A DNA stretch of 64,000 nucleotides from Persicaria tinctoria. Taxonomy: Eukaryota; Streptophyta; Magnoliopsida; Caryophyllales; Polygonaceae. Both the position numbers and the translations under genes were made by a program. Of the stretch, positions 34,916 through 46,204 are shown one piece after another. Within the stretch, counting starts at the first letter, position 1. Each line of letters starts with the position of its first letter. The notes under the pieces are model-generated. The model had not been told where the DNA came from and ran no database searches. It was given only the letters and a program-made list of their open reading frames with translations. The stretch is from NCBI GenBank assembly GCA_037127255.1, contig JBANSL010000004.1, forward strand, positions 51,843,702 to 51,907,701, given 5' to 3'.

Positions 34916-35952
34916 GTAACTACCTACTTGTTCTCTCTGAAATTCAATGAATAAAACTCAGCCCTTAAGGCTTTATTTATAGGCTCAATTCCCTAGCTAT
35001 TCTAGGTAAGAAGGTCTATTTATATCTACGTCTCTATATCTAAAAGCTTAAATAAAAAAAGGTAAATCTTCCATGTGTGGGTACATCTTCTCCATAGATA
35101 GAACTTGATAGATCTCGGATAGAATCGGACAATATTCGGCTCCAAACAATCCAAAACCGCGTCGGATTGCTCACCGCGTAACGCGGCTCCGGATAGATCT
35201 CCTCGATATCGAGTAAAGTACTCGATATCGAGTAAAGTTGACGTCGACTTCAGCTGGCTTGGGGATGTCGGGTAGCAGGTCCTCGATCTGGCTCGGCATG
35301 TGGTTTTGGGGTCCTCGATATCGACAACTTTCGTCGATATCGAGTAAACTTGTGTCATCTTCTATGTTACTGGTCTTGGTCGAGTAACTCTTCCCCGACA
35401 CTGGCTCGGAAATGTGGAGCTAAGTTTGTCGATATCGAGTAAGATCCTCGATATTGAGTAGATGCTGCTCGGCGTCTCCAGGTCTTCGGCTTCTCGACTT
35501 GGCATGGCTCCTCGACTCAGGGCATGGCTTTCAGGTTTGTCGATATCGAGTAGTTTACTCGATATCGAGTAGAGCTCCGGAGTCGGGTTGCCTTCGTCTT
35601 CATGTTCATCGATCAGCTCTACTCGATTAGCACTGCTCGGACATCCTTTGTCGATATTGAGTAAAAGAACTCGATATCGAGTAACTCTTGGCTCCAGTTT
35701 GATTCGTCCTGGTTCTGCTGCTTCTTGACCTTGGACTTTTGTAGTTTATTTCCGAGCTTTTCCAACCTTTCTCAAAACTGTTGTAAATTTCCTCGAATTC
35801 TGCGAATTTAAACAGAAACTGGTGTAGATTCTATAATATGGCAAATAAACATAAACTACATAGATTATGTACTATTCTAGCCCAAATGCATGAAATGTAT
35901 GTAGAAAACGATATAAAGTTACTGTAAAACATGGCAGATTCAGCTCACAACA
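33890..35952 (-). repeat. E2 3' LTR, 2063 bp
   Basis: Includes a (TC)n expansion at 34858-34913 that is almost absent from the partner LTR, which explains most of the length difference. Palindrome clusters lie at 34139-34305 and 35201-35690. Confidence 0.92.
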
Positions 35953-37468
35953 AACACCCCATACTTAAGCTTGCTTGTCTTCAAGCAATACTTTTAATTG
36001 TCATTCAGTGGAAGAAATCAAAACTCTCAACATATTGGATTCATTGTCATATGTCCCTGCAATCAATTACCATCATCGAACAGGTACTAGTGTCACAAAT
36101 CCATGCATGTGCAAATTTAAAAGCAACGTCTACTCACAAAAGGAAGGTTATGCAAAACATTCATTTTGTGACAAAGTAATAATAATCAAGAGGACTTTAA
36201 TTTAAGCTCAAATAAGGAGTAGATTGGTAAAAGGCTATAGGTTGGCATTTTTTGGCAATGTGGTGCTAATGATCCGGGGAAATGGAGTATTTTCAAACTC
36301 TTTATACCACATTCCTTCTTCCTTTGATTCATAACCTTTCATAATGCTTTTGTCAATAATAATGCTTTTACCTCTCTAACCTCAGCACTGCCTTCTCGCG
36401 AGTTGCAAACATGGGTGTCATGAATGGCCCCGGATACTTAGTGCTTTGGACTCCTCACATTGGTGTCCCATCTCTCCAAACTATTATCTCAGCTAGCGGG
36501 GTCGATCTACCTTTATCTCCCGAGGTGATAAGATTTTCTTTCACTCATTAAATATTCCATATCTTTCAAACAATTTCCTTCCAAACTCTAATAATGATAA
36601 TAACAACACAACAACCATATAACATCTCCATAATATAACATCATTCTCAACATAATCCCCGGATAAGGTAAAGAATGGCAAATATTTAGATCATGTGGAG
36701 CAATAATTGAAATAAGGCATATTGTGGCTTTTGTGATGCATAAGCATAGGTAAGGCTAGGATATGAAAATGTGAGCATTATATGGAAATATAAAGTCATC
36801 CATCCTCTTATCATGCAACATGTCAAAAGCAATTTCAAATTTTACCTCCTTTCATGGTTTTCATCTAAATATGCACTTCATTGTGACTTCCCTTTACTAG
36901 GCAATTTCATGCTATATCTCTAATGAATCCAATTTTGCATCGTTGAGTTCAATATAAAGCTTCCATGACATTAATCAAAAAAAAATTAAATGGGGGTCAT
37001 TTTTCTCAAACTTTGGAAATCATTTTTCAAACTTTTGGAAAACATGCATGTAAGCACATAAATCAATAATGAATTCCAAAATAACCATGTATAAGCAATT
37101 CGAGAAATAATGCACAAATAATGTCTAATATGGCAAATATGCACAAAGTAAGTCCTTCCCCCACCCCATACTTAAACATTACAGTGTCCTCACTGTATAA
37201 AAACAAGGGTAAAAAAAGAAACTCACTAGACAGGTGTGCAGGGCTTCAAAATCTCGAGTGTAAATGCCTGGGCCGAGTCCGAATATAGCTTGCTTCTATC
37301 CCATGGACTTGAAAAATATAGAAGAGAAATACCCCTAATAGAAAAACTAAAAGTTCAAAGCCAAAAACAAAAACAAACAAAAGCAACAATGTCCAAAAGT
37401 CCCAAAAATAAATGTCTATTTACAAGCTCTAGATTTTATAGTCGCTAGGCCGTCTTTCTCCATTAAGC

Positions 37469-38158
37469 TCAAGGTGGCATCTGTAGGGCCCATGTAGCTT
37501 GGGCTTCAAATATGACTCCATTCTTGTCCATCAGTTGTAATCCTCCAGAATGGATCTTGTTCACCACGAAAGGTCCCATCCTTTTCTTTTTAAATTTGTT
37601 AGGAAACCAATGATCTTTAGATTTGGGAACATAGAGCTTGTCTCCAACTTCATACTCTTTGGGCTCATCATTGGAAATCCTACATAAGCGTACATACCAA
37701 GGCAAACCTCTCCCATGTATAGATAAATCTTTAATGGAAATAGGAGAAGAAAGATCCATACCTTGGCTTACCTTCACATAAACGGATTCGGGGACCACTG
37801 TGTTTGGTCGATCTCGAGTAAATGTACTCGATATCGATAAGTTTTCAACTTCTGGTAGCTTGCTGCTCGAGGATGCTGGAGTCGAGGAAGATCGGTTTTG
37901 GTCGATATCGACTAAGGTTGTCGATATCGAGTTGTCGTTAGCTGCCAGTGGGTTGCTGGTCGAGGAGGGCGAAGTCGATGCAGCCGGGTTTTGGTCGATA
38001 TCGAGTAAAGTACTCGATATCGAGGAGTGCTGTGCTTTAGGTTGGCTGCTCGACGATGCTACTACTGGTGGAGGAGGCTGAGTCTGGTCGATGTTGACTA
38101 AATTACTCGATGTCGGGGAATTTTGTCCGACTTCGACCCCATACTTGCATCCTGTCAA
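37469..38158 (-). CDS. E2 repeat-coding region plus intact integrase-tail-like domain
   Basis: Open frame of 230 codons. The first 130 residues are Ser/Pro-rich with repeated LVDIDQ/LLDIDQ motifs, which are the translation of the TCGA palindromes. The last 100 residues are a well-kept domain: SSPISIKDLSIHGRGLPWYV, EVGDKLYVPKSKDHWFPNKF, KKRMGPFVVNKIHSGGLQLM, ending in WALQMPP. In pattern this is the SH3-like C-terminus of Athila/Tat integrases. It lies in a different frame from gag-pro of this copy because of an indel near 38150. In E1 the upstream repeats are in the gag-pro frame, so the ancestral ORF was probably gag-pro-repeats-tail. Confidence 0.6.
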   Translation of the reverse strand: MTGCKYGVEVGQNSPTSSNLVNIDQTQPPPPVVASSSSQPKAQHSSISSTLLDIDQNPAASTSPSSTSNPLAANDNSISTTLVDIDQNRSSSTPASSSSKLPEVENLSISSTFTRDRPNTVVPESVYVKVSQGMDLSSPISIKDLSIHGRGLPWYVRLCRISNDEPKEYEVGDKLYVPKSKDHWFPNKFKKKRMGPFVVNKIHSGGLQLMDKNGVIFEAQATWALQMPP

Positions 38159-40770
38159 GGACTCAAGGCATCCGACAAATAGTTAGTCCAAATCGATGTA
38201 CCTTGGTTTGTGTCGAGTGGATTCTCTGTTTCTTCGTTCAGGATGGCCATGATCTTCTCCACCTGGGCTTCCATATCCCTCTTTTCTAGCTCTTCAGGAG
38301 TCATATTTCTTACCTTAGGCTCCCCACAAGTAATGTAGCCAGCTGATATAGACTTTACTTCTTCCATGGGACCTGTATGCCTTTCGGTTTTATTAAAGGA
38401 ATACTCAATTACCTCATCGCTGATGTTGAAAGTGAGCACTCCATTCCTTACGCTTATGTTGGCATCCACCGTCGCCAAGAAGGGCCTTCCTAGAATAATT
38501 GGACAAGTAGGGTCCTCCGCCATATCAATAACTAAGAAATCAGCAAGGAGAAAGAACTTACCTACTTGCACTGGTACATTGTCCACGATGCCTGTTGGAA
38601 TGACCATTGTGTTGTTGGCCATAAAAAGCTTAGCATCCACAGGCTCTAGGACACCTATCTTAATCTTGGACCATATTGTTAAAGGCATTATACTCACACT
38701 AGCTCCAAGATCACATAAAGCATTAAATTTGTATTGACCAAATCCAATGGTTATAGCAAACTTACCTGGATCTGGCCTTTTCTCAAGTATGTCCATATGG
38801 CTGCACTCCTCTGTAATCTCAGCCATTGATCTCTTCTTGCTTAGAATCTCCTTGAGGAACTTGACATAGGATGGCATTTCATTGAGAGCTTCTGTGAAGG
38901 GTATGGTGACATTAAGCTTCTGAAGCATCTTGATGATGCGCTGGAATTTCTTCTCTGTTGGGTCCTTTGGAGATTTTGTTGGGAAGGGCAGCTTCTTTTT
39001 TTGATTCGGAGCCAGAACAGATGTCGGAGGTGCTGTAGCTTTCTCGACGTCGACTTGATCTTCCTCGATATCGACCACAGTCTTCTCGATATCGACCAGG
39101 TTCTTCGATGTCGAATTGTTGTGCTCTGCAGACGAAGGATGGTCCACTCTGTCGTCGATATCGAGTAAACCTTTTTCGATATCGAGTTGCCTCTTGTCGA
39201 TATCGACCAAGGTCTGGTCGATATCGAGTTGCTGTTCTCCTTCGTCCTACTGCTTTCCGACCTCTTACTCTTGTAGTTGATGGGCGCTTTTGAGTTTTAC
39301 AGCAGCGATGTGTCCAGTCTTCCCCTTAGGATTTGGTTTTGAAGATCCAGGGAGTGAACCTGACTGTCTGGGGACTCCCGCTGCTAGCTGGCCAATCTGT
39401 GTATCAATTGATTTTCTCCAAACATCGATCTCCCCAAGCCTAGAGTTGACACATTGTATCTGAGTGTAGACTGAGTTGAAGGATTGGTTGGTGTCTTAAT
39501 GATTTCTCCGTATTTCCTCTAGGACGGTCTGTAGATCATCCCTTTTCTGGTCCCTTTCCGGATGTCCTGGAGCTCTGTAGGGCGGGGGGTTCATAGGGGC
39601 ACCTCGGTTCCATTGTGGTTGCTGGAACCTTTGGTCCCCCATATAGTGATTGGGACCCCCTGCGTAAGCTGCCTCTTCATGCTACTCTGCCAGCCTGACT
39701 TGATCTATGTGTGGGCACTCAGTAGTGGTGTGCCGCTGTGATCCGCATTCGATGCAGGCTTGGTTGACAGAAAGGTATTTGACTTGCTTGAGGAGCTTGC
39801 GATTCTAATCTCTGTAGTATTGCTCCTTGACATCTGGGTCAATCTCCTTCGAGGGCTCATAGAGGGGCATGGATGGGGCTGGCCTAGCATAGGCATTCTC
39901 CTCATAGTTGGTTGGAGTCCCATACTTGTTATCATAGTTGGTCAGCTTGTCGAGAGCAGCCCATGCGTCAGCAGGCGGCATTGTTAGATACTCATAGTGA
40001 GTATATGTGTTGATCCTATCCTTTGCAGCCAAGTCCAGAGAATTGAAGAAGATCTCTTGAACTACGCAGGGTTGCTGTCCATGTGTAGGTCATGATCGCA
40101 ACAGATCTTTATATCTTTCCCAAGCCTTTGCCAGCGGCTCCCCAGGCTTCTGTTTGAAAGATGTGATCTTCTGGCGAATGAGTGCTGTCTTGGCAAGAGG
40201 GAAGAATTCGTTGAGGAATTCCTGCTTCACTTCAGCCCATGTCGTGAGGGATCGCGGTTTCAGCCCTTCAAGCCACTTCAATGCTGGACCAGATAGGGAC
40301 CAACGAAAGGCCTTCATCAAGATGTACTCCAAGGTGGTATCTTTAGCAAGAGTACGACACATATCAGTAAAGTTGGTAATATGCTGAAGAGGGCATTCAT
40401 TAAATCTACCAAAGAAAGCATTATTTTTAATTTCAATAAGGAAAGGAGTGCGAATTTCATAGTTATTTTCAGGGATTAGAATGGCCGATTCAGGCACTAT
40501 GAGAGTCGGGTGCATGTAATCCTCTGCAGTGGTAGGGTATTGGGCAAGCTCATCTTCCAATTGCCTCCTTCGCGCAACCTCCTGTGTAATGTGTGCTCTC
40601 TCAACGGTGAGAGTAGTATCTTTAGCAGCTAGTTCCCTCTGAAGCCTCTCAACCAGCTGTTCCTGTGTTTTTGCGGCCGCCATGGCTCTTTTTAGTTTAG
40701 CTTGGATGTGTATAAGGCGTTCCGGTTCGTCTAAGGCGTCAAACTCAAGTGTTTGACCAGAACGGCGCAT
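38155..40770 (-). pseudogene. gag-pro: E2 gag-protease ORF with several stops
   Basis: Same frame from ATG at 40770 to 38155. Gag (MRRSGQTLEFDALD; AFRWSLSGPALKWLEGLKP) is broken by stops including those near 40088 and 39804. The zinc knuckle CIECGSQRHTTTEC is present at about 39750. The protease part (39210-38155) is open: ALCDLGASVSIMPLTIW and IILGRPFLATVDANISV. In between, the linker reads TLVDIDKRQLDIEKGLLDID, again encoded by the palindromes. Stop codons are of the kind expected from C-to-T decay of Gln, Arg and Trp codons. Confidence 0.8.
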
Positions 40771-40853
40771 ATACCTGCAAAGTAACCGAAAAGAAAAGTG
40801 AGATCTGACTACCTAAGGCGCGAATGATTGCTTCCCCGGCAACGACGCCAATT

Positions 40854-42865
40854 TGTTGTAAGAGGAAATCGAGTCTTGCAATAAAATATAAATAATGTAA
40901 AGCAAACCAGATTCCGTCCCTTGCAAATGATTACAAGATTCCCTCCCTATGCAGTAGTGGGAAGTCAGGATCGATCCACGAGGAAGCGTGTCAGTAGATC
41001 TCAAGTAGCTGTAAATCTCACAAACAGAAAGACAGAAAGGAAGACAAAAATAACAAAGCAAAGCAGAAAAAATAAAGCAAACACAGAAACTGGTCGATAT
41101 CGACAAAGAGCTACTCGATATCGACTACATATGTCGACAACAGAAACTCAAATCGACCAACAAACAGAAGAATCAGCAATAGTATCGAGTAAAACTCTCG
41201 TCGATATCGAGTAAGATCAAGTCGATATCGATGAAAACTTCCCCGAGATCGACAAAGACAGAAACTGTAAAAATACAAACTTCGAACACAAAACTCAGAT
41301 TTTGGTGAATAAACTCAATAAACTTAAAGACTTCCAAAGCTAGGGTATCAACACCACAACGATAACTATGCAAAGTAACACATAAAGGCATAAAAGATCA
41401 TGCTTTTCATCAAATAACTTTCGTTATTAACAAATAGGAATATAGAGGCTTTCGCTTATACCCTAATTGTTACTAACCCTTTTCACATAATTAACCCAAG
41501 TTACATTAAGATCACTTTCGCTTCAATAAAACAAACAAGGATCACCTTCAACTCTCGCAAAATAATCATGCTCATAGGGATAGAAGATAAATTGCATAAA
41601 AAGATTGTACCTTTACCGCATCACCTTACAGGGCCACCGTCGGGCTCACCCCGACCCTAGAAGTAGGTGGACTACTCGCTCTTCATTATCAAGAAACTCA
41701 TCAATAAACAAAAGAAACTAACTTGCATTAAAATAAACCAAAGAAAGCTTACAACCGAACAAGCCAAATCCACTTTCGCCTTTCCACCTTGCTCGCCACA
41801 AACTCTCGCTCTCTCTATGTAACTACCTACTTCTTCTCTCTGAAATTCAATGAATAAAACTCAGCCCCTAAGACTTTATTTATAGGCTTCATTCCCTAGC
41901 TATTCTAGGTAAGAAGGTCTATCTATATCTAAATCTCTATATCTAAAAGCTTGAAGATAAATAAATGGGATAAAATAATTAAATCCAAAAAGGTAAATCT
42001 TCCATGTGTGGGTAAATCTTCTCCATAGATAGAACTTCATAGATCTCGGATAGAATCCGACAATCTTCGGCTCCAAGCAATCCAAAACCGCGTCGGACAG
42101 CTCACCGCGTAACGCGGATCCGAATAGATCTCCTCGATATCGAGTAAAGTACTCAATATCGAGTAAAGTTGACATCGACTTCAGCTGGCTTGGTGATGTC
42201 GGGTAGCAGGTCCTCGATCTGGCTCGGCATGTGGTTCTGGGGTCCTTGATATTGACAACTTTCGTCGATATCGAGTAAACTTGTGTCATCTTCTATGTTG
42301 CTGGTCTTGGTCGTGTAACTCTTTCCCGACACTGGCTCGGAAATGTGGCACTGAGTTTGTCGATATCAAGTAGATGCTGCTCGGCCTCTCCAGGTCATCG
42401 GCTTTTCGAATTGGCATGGCTCCTCGACTCAGGGCATGGCTTTCAGGTTTGTCGATATCGAGTAGTTTACTCGATATCGAGTAGAGCTCCGGAGTCGGGT
42501 TGCCTTCGTCTTCAGGTTCCTCGATCAGCTCTAATCGACCAGCACTGCTCGGACATCCTTTGTCGATATCGAGTAAAAGAACTCGATATCGAGTAACTCT
42601 TGGCTCCAGTTTGATTAGTCCTGGTTCTGCTGCTTTCTGACCTTGGACTTCTGTAGTTGATTTCCGAGCTTTTCCAACCTTTCTCAGAACTGCTGTAAAT
42701 TTCCTCGAATTCTGCGAATTTAAACAGAAATTGGTGTAGATTCTATAATTTGGCAAATAAACATAAACTACATAGATTATGTACTATTCTAGCCCAAATG
42801 CATGAAATGTATGCAGAAAACGATATAAAAGTTACTATAAAACATGGCAGATTCAGCTCACAACA
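40854..42865 (-). repeat. E2 5' LTR, 2012 bp
   Basis: Near-identical to 33890-35952 apart from the (TC)n tract and small indels, for example a shorter repeat cluster near 42350. Confidence 0.92.
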
Positions 42866-42870
42866 GGTGG

Positions 42871-43215
42871 CTATCTGGTTTCATGGGGGAGGTTGGTCGA
42901 GGCTGGCTAAATCATTACCTTGAGACGGATGGACAGGATGTCCTTTACAACAAGTTTACCGACGCGTTTATGGAAGGTTTAGAAGGTGGGATTGCCCAGA
43001 GTGTCAATCGTTTCGCTCATCTTAGTGACGACGCGAGGATGTTTCCCCCTAGTTATGAAGACGAGGATATGAAGCTTAAAGACCCCCAACGTGGGCTGCC
43101 TCTCCCCCTTGACGTTCCAATTGATGATGTTGCTGCCCTCGATCCTCCTCTTGTTGGCAAGAAGACCTCCGAGCCCACTCACGATGATGACAACCCTCCT
43201 ATTGATGTTAAATGA
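42871..43215 (+). pseudogene. Split transposon-type gene, part 3 of 3 (C-terminus)
   Basis: After E2 the frame continues for 114 codons (LSGFMGEVGRGWLNHYLETD, FAHLSDDARMFPPSYEDED) to a TGA, with an acidic tail. The last codon before E2 and the first after it join cleanly once the duplication is counted once. So the three parts are one former gene spanning 21210-43215 with 20.2 kb of inserted DNA. Confidence 0.6.
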
Positions 43216-43626
43216 CCGTCTTTCCACTCCTTATGAATATTTTTTGAAGTTATTTTGTGTAAGAAAGTTGAAAACATTTTTACCTGTGGTGAGAGTCTTG
43301 TGCTCTGCTGCGGTTCACACTTTTGTTTCTTGGAATGGTGTTTTGTGAATACTTTATCTCTTAATGCAGCACATTTTTGTTTATGCCTTTTGCTTGTTTC
43401 TCTTAAGGGCTTGTTCTGCTAATCTTACTTATGTTTTCTTGCGACTAGAGTTTGACCTGTCCACATGTCTATTGTTAACGTTCTTGTTTGAAAGGTAAAT
43501 TCGCGATACCCTTACCCATCTCTTGTCATTGATCGTTTTATGAAATGAACCGTGAGATGACAAAAAGTAGGGTTCGCGTATTTTTAGCGACGAAATATAG
43601 TAGAAACTAACTTGTATCCTTTATAT
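43216..43626. other. 3' flank of the split gene; no gene seen
   Basis: T-rich sequence with no sustained frame. Probably the untranslated end of the split gene and the spacer to the B3 fragment on the other strand. Confidence 0.4.
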
Positions 43627-44783
43627 TTATATTTCTTCGTAGCATAGGTAGTCGGGCAAGACATCTCCGTTTTCGTCTGGGCCTGGTTGCTCTATCGCCA
43701 CATCAAAGTGGGATTCGCCCTGGTATTCGAAGGTAAGGCGGCTCCCTATTCTGAGGGTGTTATTGCTCGTGAAAGATCTCCATCCTTTCGAAAGAGAGAA
43801 CCAATCTCCTTCATCTCGTTCGACTCGTACCACGAATTCCTGGTTTGAGGGAGAACATAAAAAGATTTGGTCAAGTATTTCTTCCCCGAATTCTACATAG
43901 ATATATGGTAGGGGGAGCCTGCGTACAGGGCCGGCCCTGAGATTTTTGGGGCCCGAGGCGATGTAAAAAGACACTTTGATCAATAAATATATTCATAAAA
44001 AATTATTAAAAAATGCAATTTTCTATATTTGTTTAACTGTTATAAATTTCATATTTTCTTTTTATTACTAAAAGGAAAATTTATGGACTTTTAGTAGTAT
44101 ACAATCTCTCGGTATAACGAAACAAAATACTACAATTTTTAGATTTACCAACATACTTATTTACTTCTTTTTTTAATTTCCTTACAAGTCCTATTTTAAA
44201 AAAACATGAATTTTTTTAGTAAGAAATAAAAGTAAAAAATATTTTTTTAATATTCTATTTTTTTTCCATTAATGTAAAATAGTATGGTTAAACACTTTAA
44301 AACATATTATTACTTTGCAAATTTATCCAAATAAAATTCTATAATCACTTAAATAAATTTATTAAAATAGCATAAGTTGTTACTTAAAAACTACTCGTTT
44401 TTGCATTTATAACAAAAATTGAAAGACGGAGACCTTCTTACACTTTTTATCGTTGACTCGAAATATTTAAAGTTGCTTCGCAAATGAGTTTTTTTACGTA
44501 TAAATTTTCATAAATATTTTATTACGTGTAAATATAATAATAACATAATACCTTAATTAAATATATAACATAATTTTTTTCCCGGGGCCCTACTCGGTAG
44601 GGGGCCCTAGGCGACCGCCTCTTGGGCCTACCCCTAGGGCCGGCCCTGCCTGCGTAGCTGGCTTTCCCTAAGGATTATCCTGGCAAATTTAGGATTTGGG
44701 AATAGCATAGTATTGGTGATGAAGGGTGGTGGCGGGATATCTAGTGGAGAGAGTTCTCCTGATGCCATGTCAAAACTTGGCAT
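43627..44783 (-). pseudogene. B3-like DNA-binding domain gene, split by a hAT element
   Basis: Minus-strand reading: ATG at 44783 (MPSFDMASGELSPLDIPPPP), then NPKFARIILRESQLRR to the insertion. After the hAT and one duplication copy it continues LPLPYIYVEFGEEILDQIF and the B3 core (EFVVRVERDEGDWFSLSKGW, RSFTSNNTLRIGSRLTFEYQ, FDVAIEQPGPDENGDV) to a stop at 43627. The order of hydrophobic strands and the GW-F---N-L-IG--L-F-Y pattern is that of plant B3/REM transcription factors. Without the insertion the frame is open, so the hAT disabled it. DNA-binding function is inferred from the family. Confidence 0.65.
43926..44648. mobile_element. hAT non-autonomous element, 723 bp
   Basis: Begins CAGGGCCGGCCCTGAG and ends CTAGGGCCGGCCCTG, with perfect 8-bp duplications CCTGCGTA at 43918-43925 and 44649-44656. 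The interior is AT-rich and non-coding. Both ends carry GGGCC-rich arms (TTTTGGGGCCCGAGGCG / CGCCTCTTGGGCC). The TIR style and duplication length identify hAT. Confidence 0.92.
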
Positions 44784-45118
44784 TTTATATCTCAGTAATT
44801 TCGTTTGTATCTTACCTAAAGCTTTCATTTATACTAGTTCTGCATCAAGTGGATATGGACGCTTGTCTGGCAGGGAGGTGCGTGTTATCAGCCTGTTTTT
44901 CGTGCAACTTGGTGTATGAGGTTTGCTTGTTGCCTCACTTGCCGCGTGGCGTGGGGTCATATTTATTGTGTGTTCGTTGTTGTGTTGCTTGATATTTATT
45001 GACCTCGTGGTGGACTTGGGCGGTCTACGGTGCCCTCTGTTGTTTTATCCTTGTAGAGATTAATATAAAAAAGGTAAGGAGCCCGAGATTGTTATTGCAG
45101 TTTGACTCGTGGTGATGA

Positions 45119-45580
45119 TGTCTACGACGCCAATTGATATTCCAGGTGTAACTATTCCTCGCGTGCGGGGTTTTACACGGGATAATGTAGTCGAAGGGCA
45201 TTAATATATGCTGGTAAGTTATTTTGTGCCATTTATGTCTTGACAAGAGAGTCGAGCTTTTCTGATGTTTTTGTTGTTGTCGCAACATCTACCATCTGTA
45301 TACCGTGATTATGGCTATGATGCCCTTGGTTTTGTATATTTATGGACGCGAGCTGATGAGGAATTTGTGGTAAGGGTGAAAACTTTAGGGCCCAACAACT
45401 ATTGGTTTACCAGCGGGTGGCCTGAGTTTGTTGTTTCGAATGAACTTCGTATTGGGACGCGCCTGATCTTTGAGAATGATGGAAATTTTTGTTTCGATGT
45501 TGTTGCTATGGATCGGATCATGGTCCTGACCAAAATGGTGACGTAGATTTTACGGTTAGATGTTGAACTTTTTGTTGTTG
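45119..45580 (+). pseudogene. B3-like domain fragment, plus strand
   Basis: Starts MSTTPIDIPGVTIPRVRGF with a TAA at 45203. After a likely intron it continues QHLPSVYRDYGYDALGFVYL, EEFVVRVKTLGPNNYWFTSG, NELRIGTRLIFENDGNFCFD. These parts correspond strand by strand to the minus-strand B3 gene at 43627-44783. The end (GGTCCTGACCAAAATGGTGAC) matches PGPDENGD of that gene but in another frame, so a frameshift has occurred at about 45510. An inverted, degenerate paralogue. Confidence 0.5.
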
Positions 45581-45825
45581 CGATCCTTTATTGTGGTTAT
45601 ATCGCTACTTTTGTTGAATGCTTTTGTTTGGTGCATAATAAACCAACCTATCTTCATGGTGCTGGTTGTTTGAATTTGTCGTGAATGGTGGGTCCATGGA
45701 GCTCTTGTTCGTTAGTTACCGACTCTAGTTTGTGCCAGCCAAAGGTGGCTTTCAAATGTATGCGAAGAAATAAATACTTATTGAATGATTTTCAGTATTC
45801 ATGGCGCGATGGGGAGAGTCACCTA
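45581..45825. other. No gene seen
   Basis: Spacer between a B3 fragment and an 89-bp repeat. A 63-codon open frame at 45685-45876 has no recognisable domain. Confidence 0.35.
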
Positions 45826-46080
45826 ATAATCTCCAGCGTGATGCTCGCAATGGATTATGTTCTTAATAATCTATAACGTCCTTGTACGTAAGGGAGATTA
45901 AACTAAGAATCAAGTAATCTCCAGCGTGATGCTCGCGATGGAGAGATGCTCTTAATAATCTCCCGCGTCCTTGGACGCAGGGGAGATTAAACTAAGAATC
46001 AAGTAATCTCCAGCGTGATGCTCGCGATGGAGAGATGCTCTTAATAATCTCCAGCGTCCTTGGACGCTAGCGACTTATTG
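45826..46080. repeat. 89-bp tandem repeat, about 2.8 copies
   Basis: CTCCAGCGTG recurs at 45831, 45919 and 46008 (88 and 89 bp apart). Each unit contains the inverted repeat GCGTCCTTGGACGC (best at 45965 and 46054 in copies 2 and 3) and a GATTAAACTAAGAATCAAG tail. Confidence 0.85.
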
Positions 46081-46204
46081 CTCATATTTTTAGACAAGGA
46101 GTAATGGCAATACGTATCCAAGGAAGCGAGTCTTTATTGATAGTTCGAGTTACATTGAAGATTTTAATAGAAAAAATATTGCTCACCGAACTGTCCCTGG
46201 GATC

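Larger units (their letters stand above)
33890..42865 (-). mobile_element. E2: Athila-like gag-pro LTR element, reverse orientation
   Basis: Perfect 5-bp duplication GGTGG at 33885-33889 and 42866-42870. The LTRs are 33890-35952 and 40854-42865 with TGTTG...CAACA ends. Internal region (minus): a tRNA-Asp-type primer site at about 40852-40830 (TGGCGTCGTTGCCGGGGA), gag from 40770, protease to 38155, integrase-tail-like segment to 37469, then about 1.5 kb non-coding. It lacks reverse transcriptase, RNase H and integrase core. Full-length structure, so it is a relative of E1 from the same non-autonomous group. Its palindrome version is CTCGATATCGAG. Confidence 0.93.

Noticed and set aside
33890..42865. 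Intact autonomous retrotransposon
   Set aside because: No reverse transcriptase (no YxDD block), RNase H or integrase core was seen in E1, E2 or E3, and gag-pro has stops.
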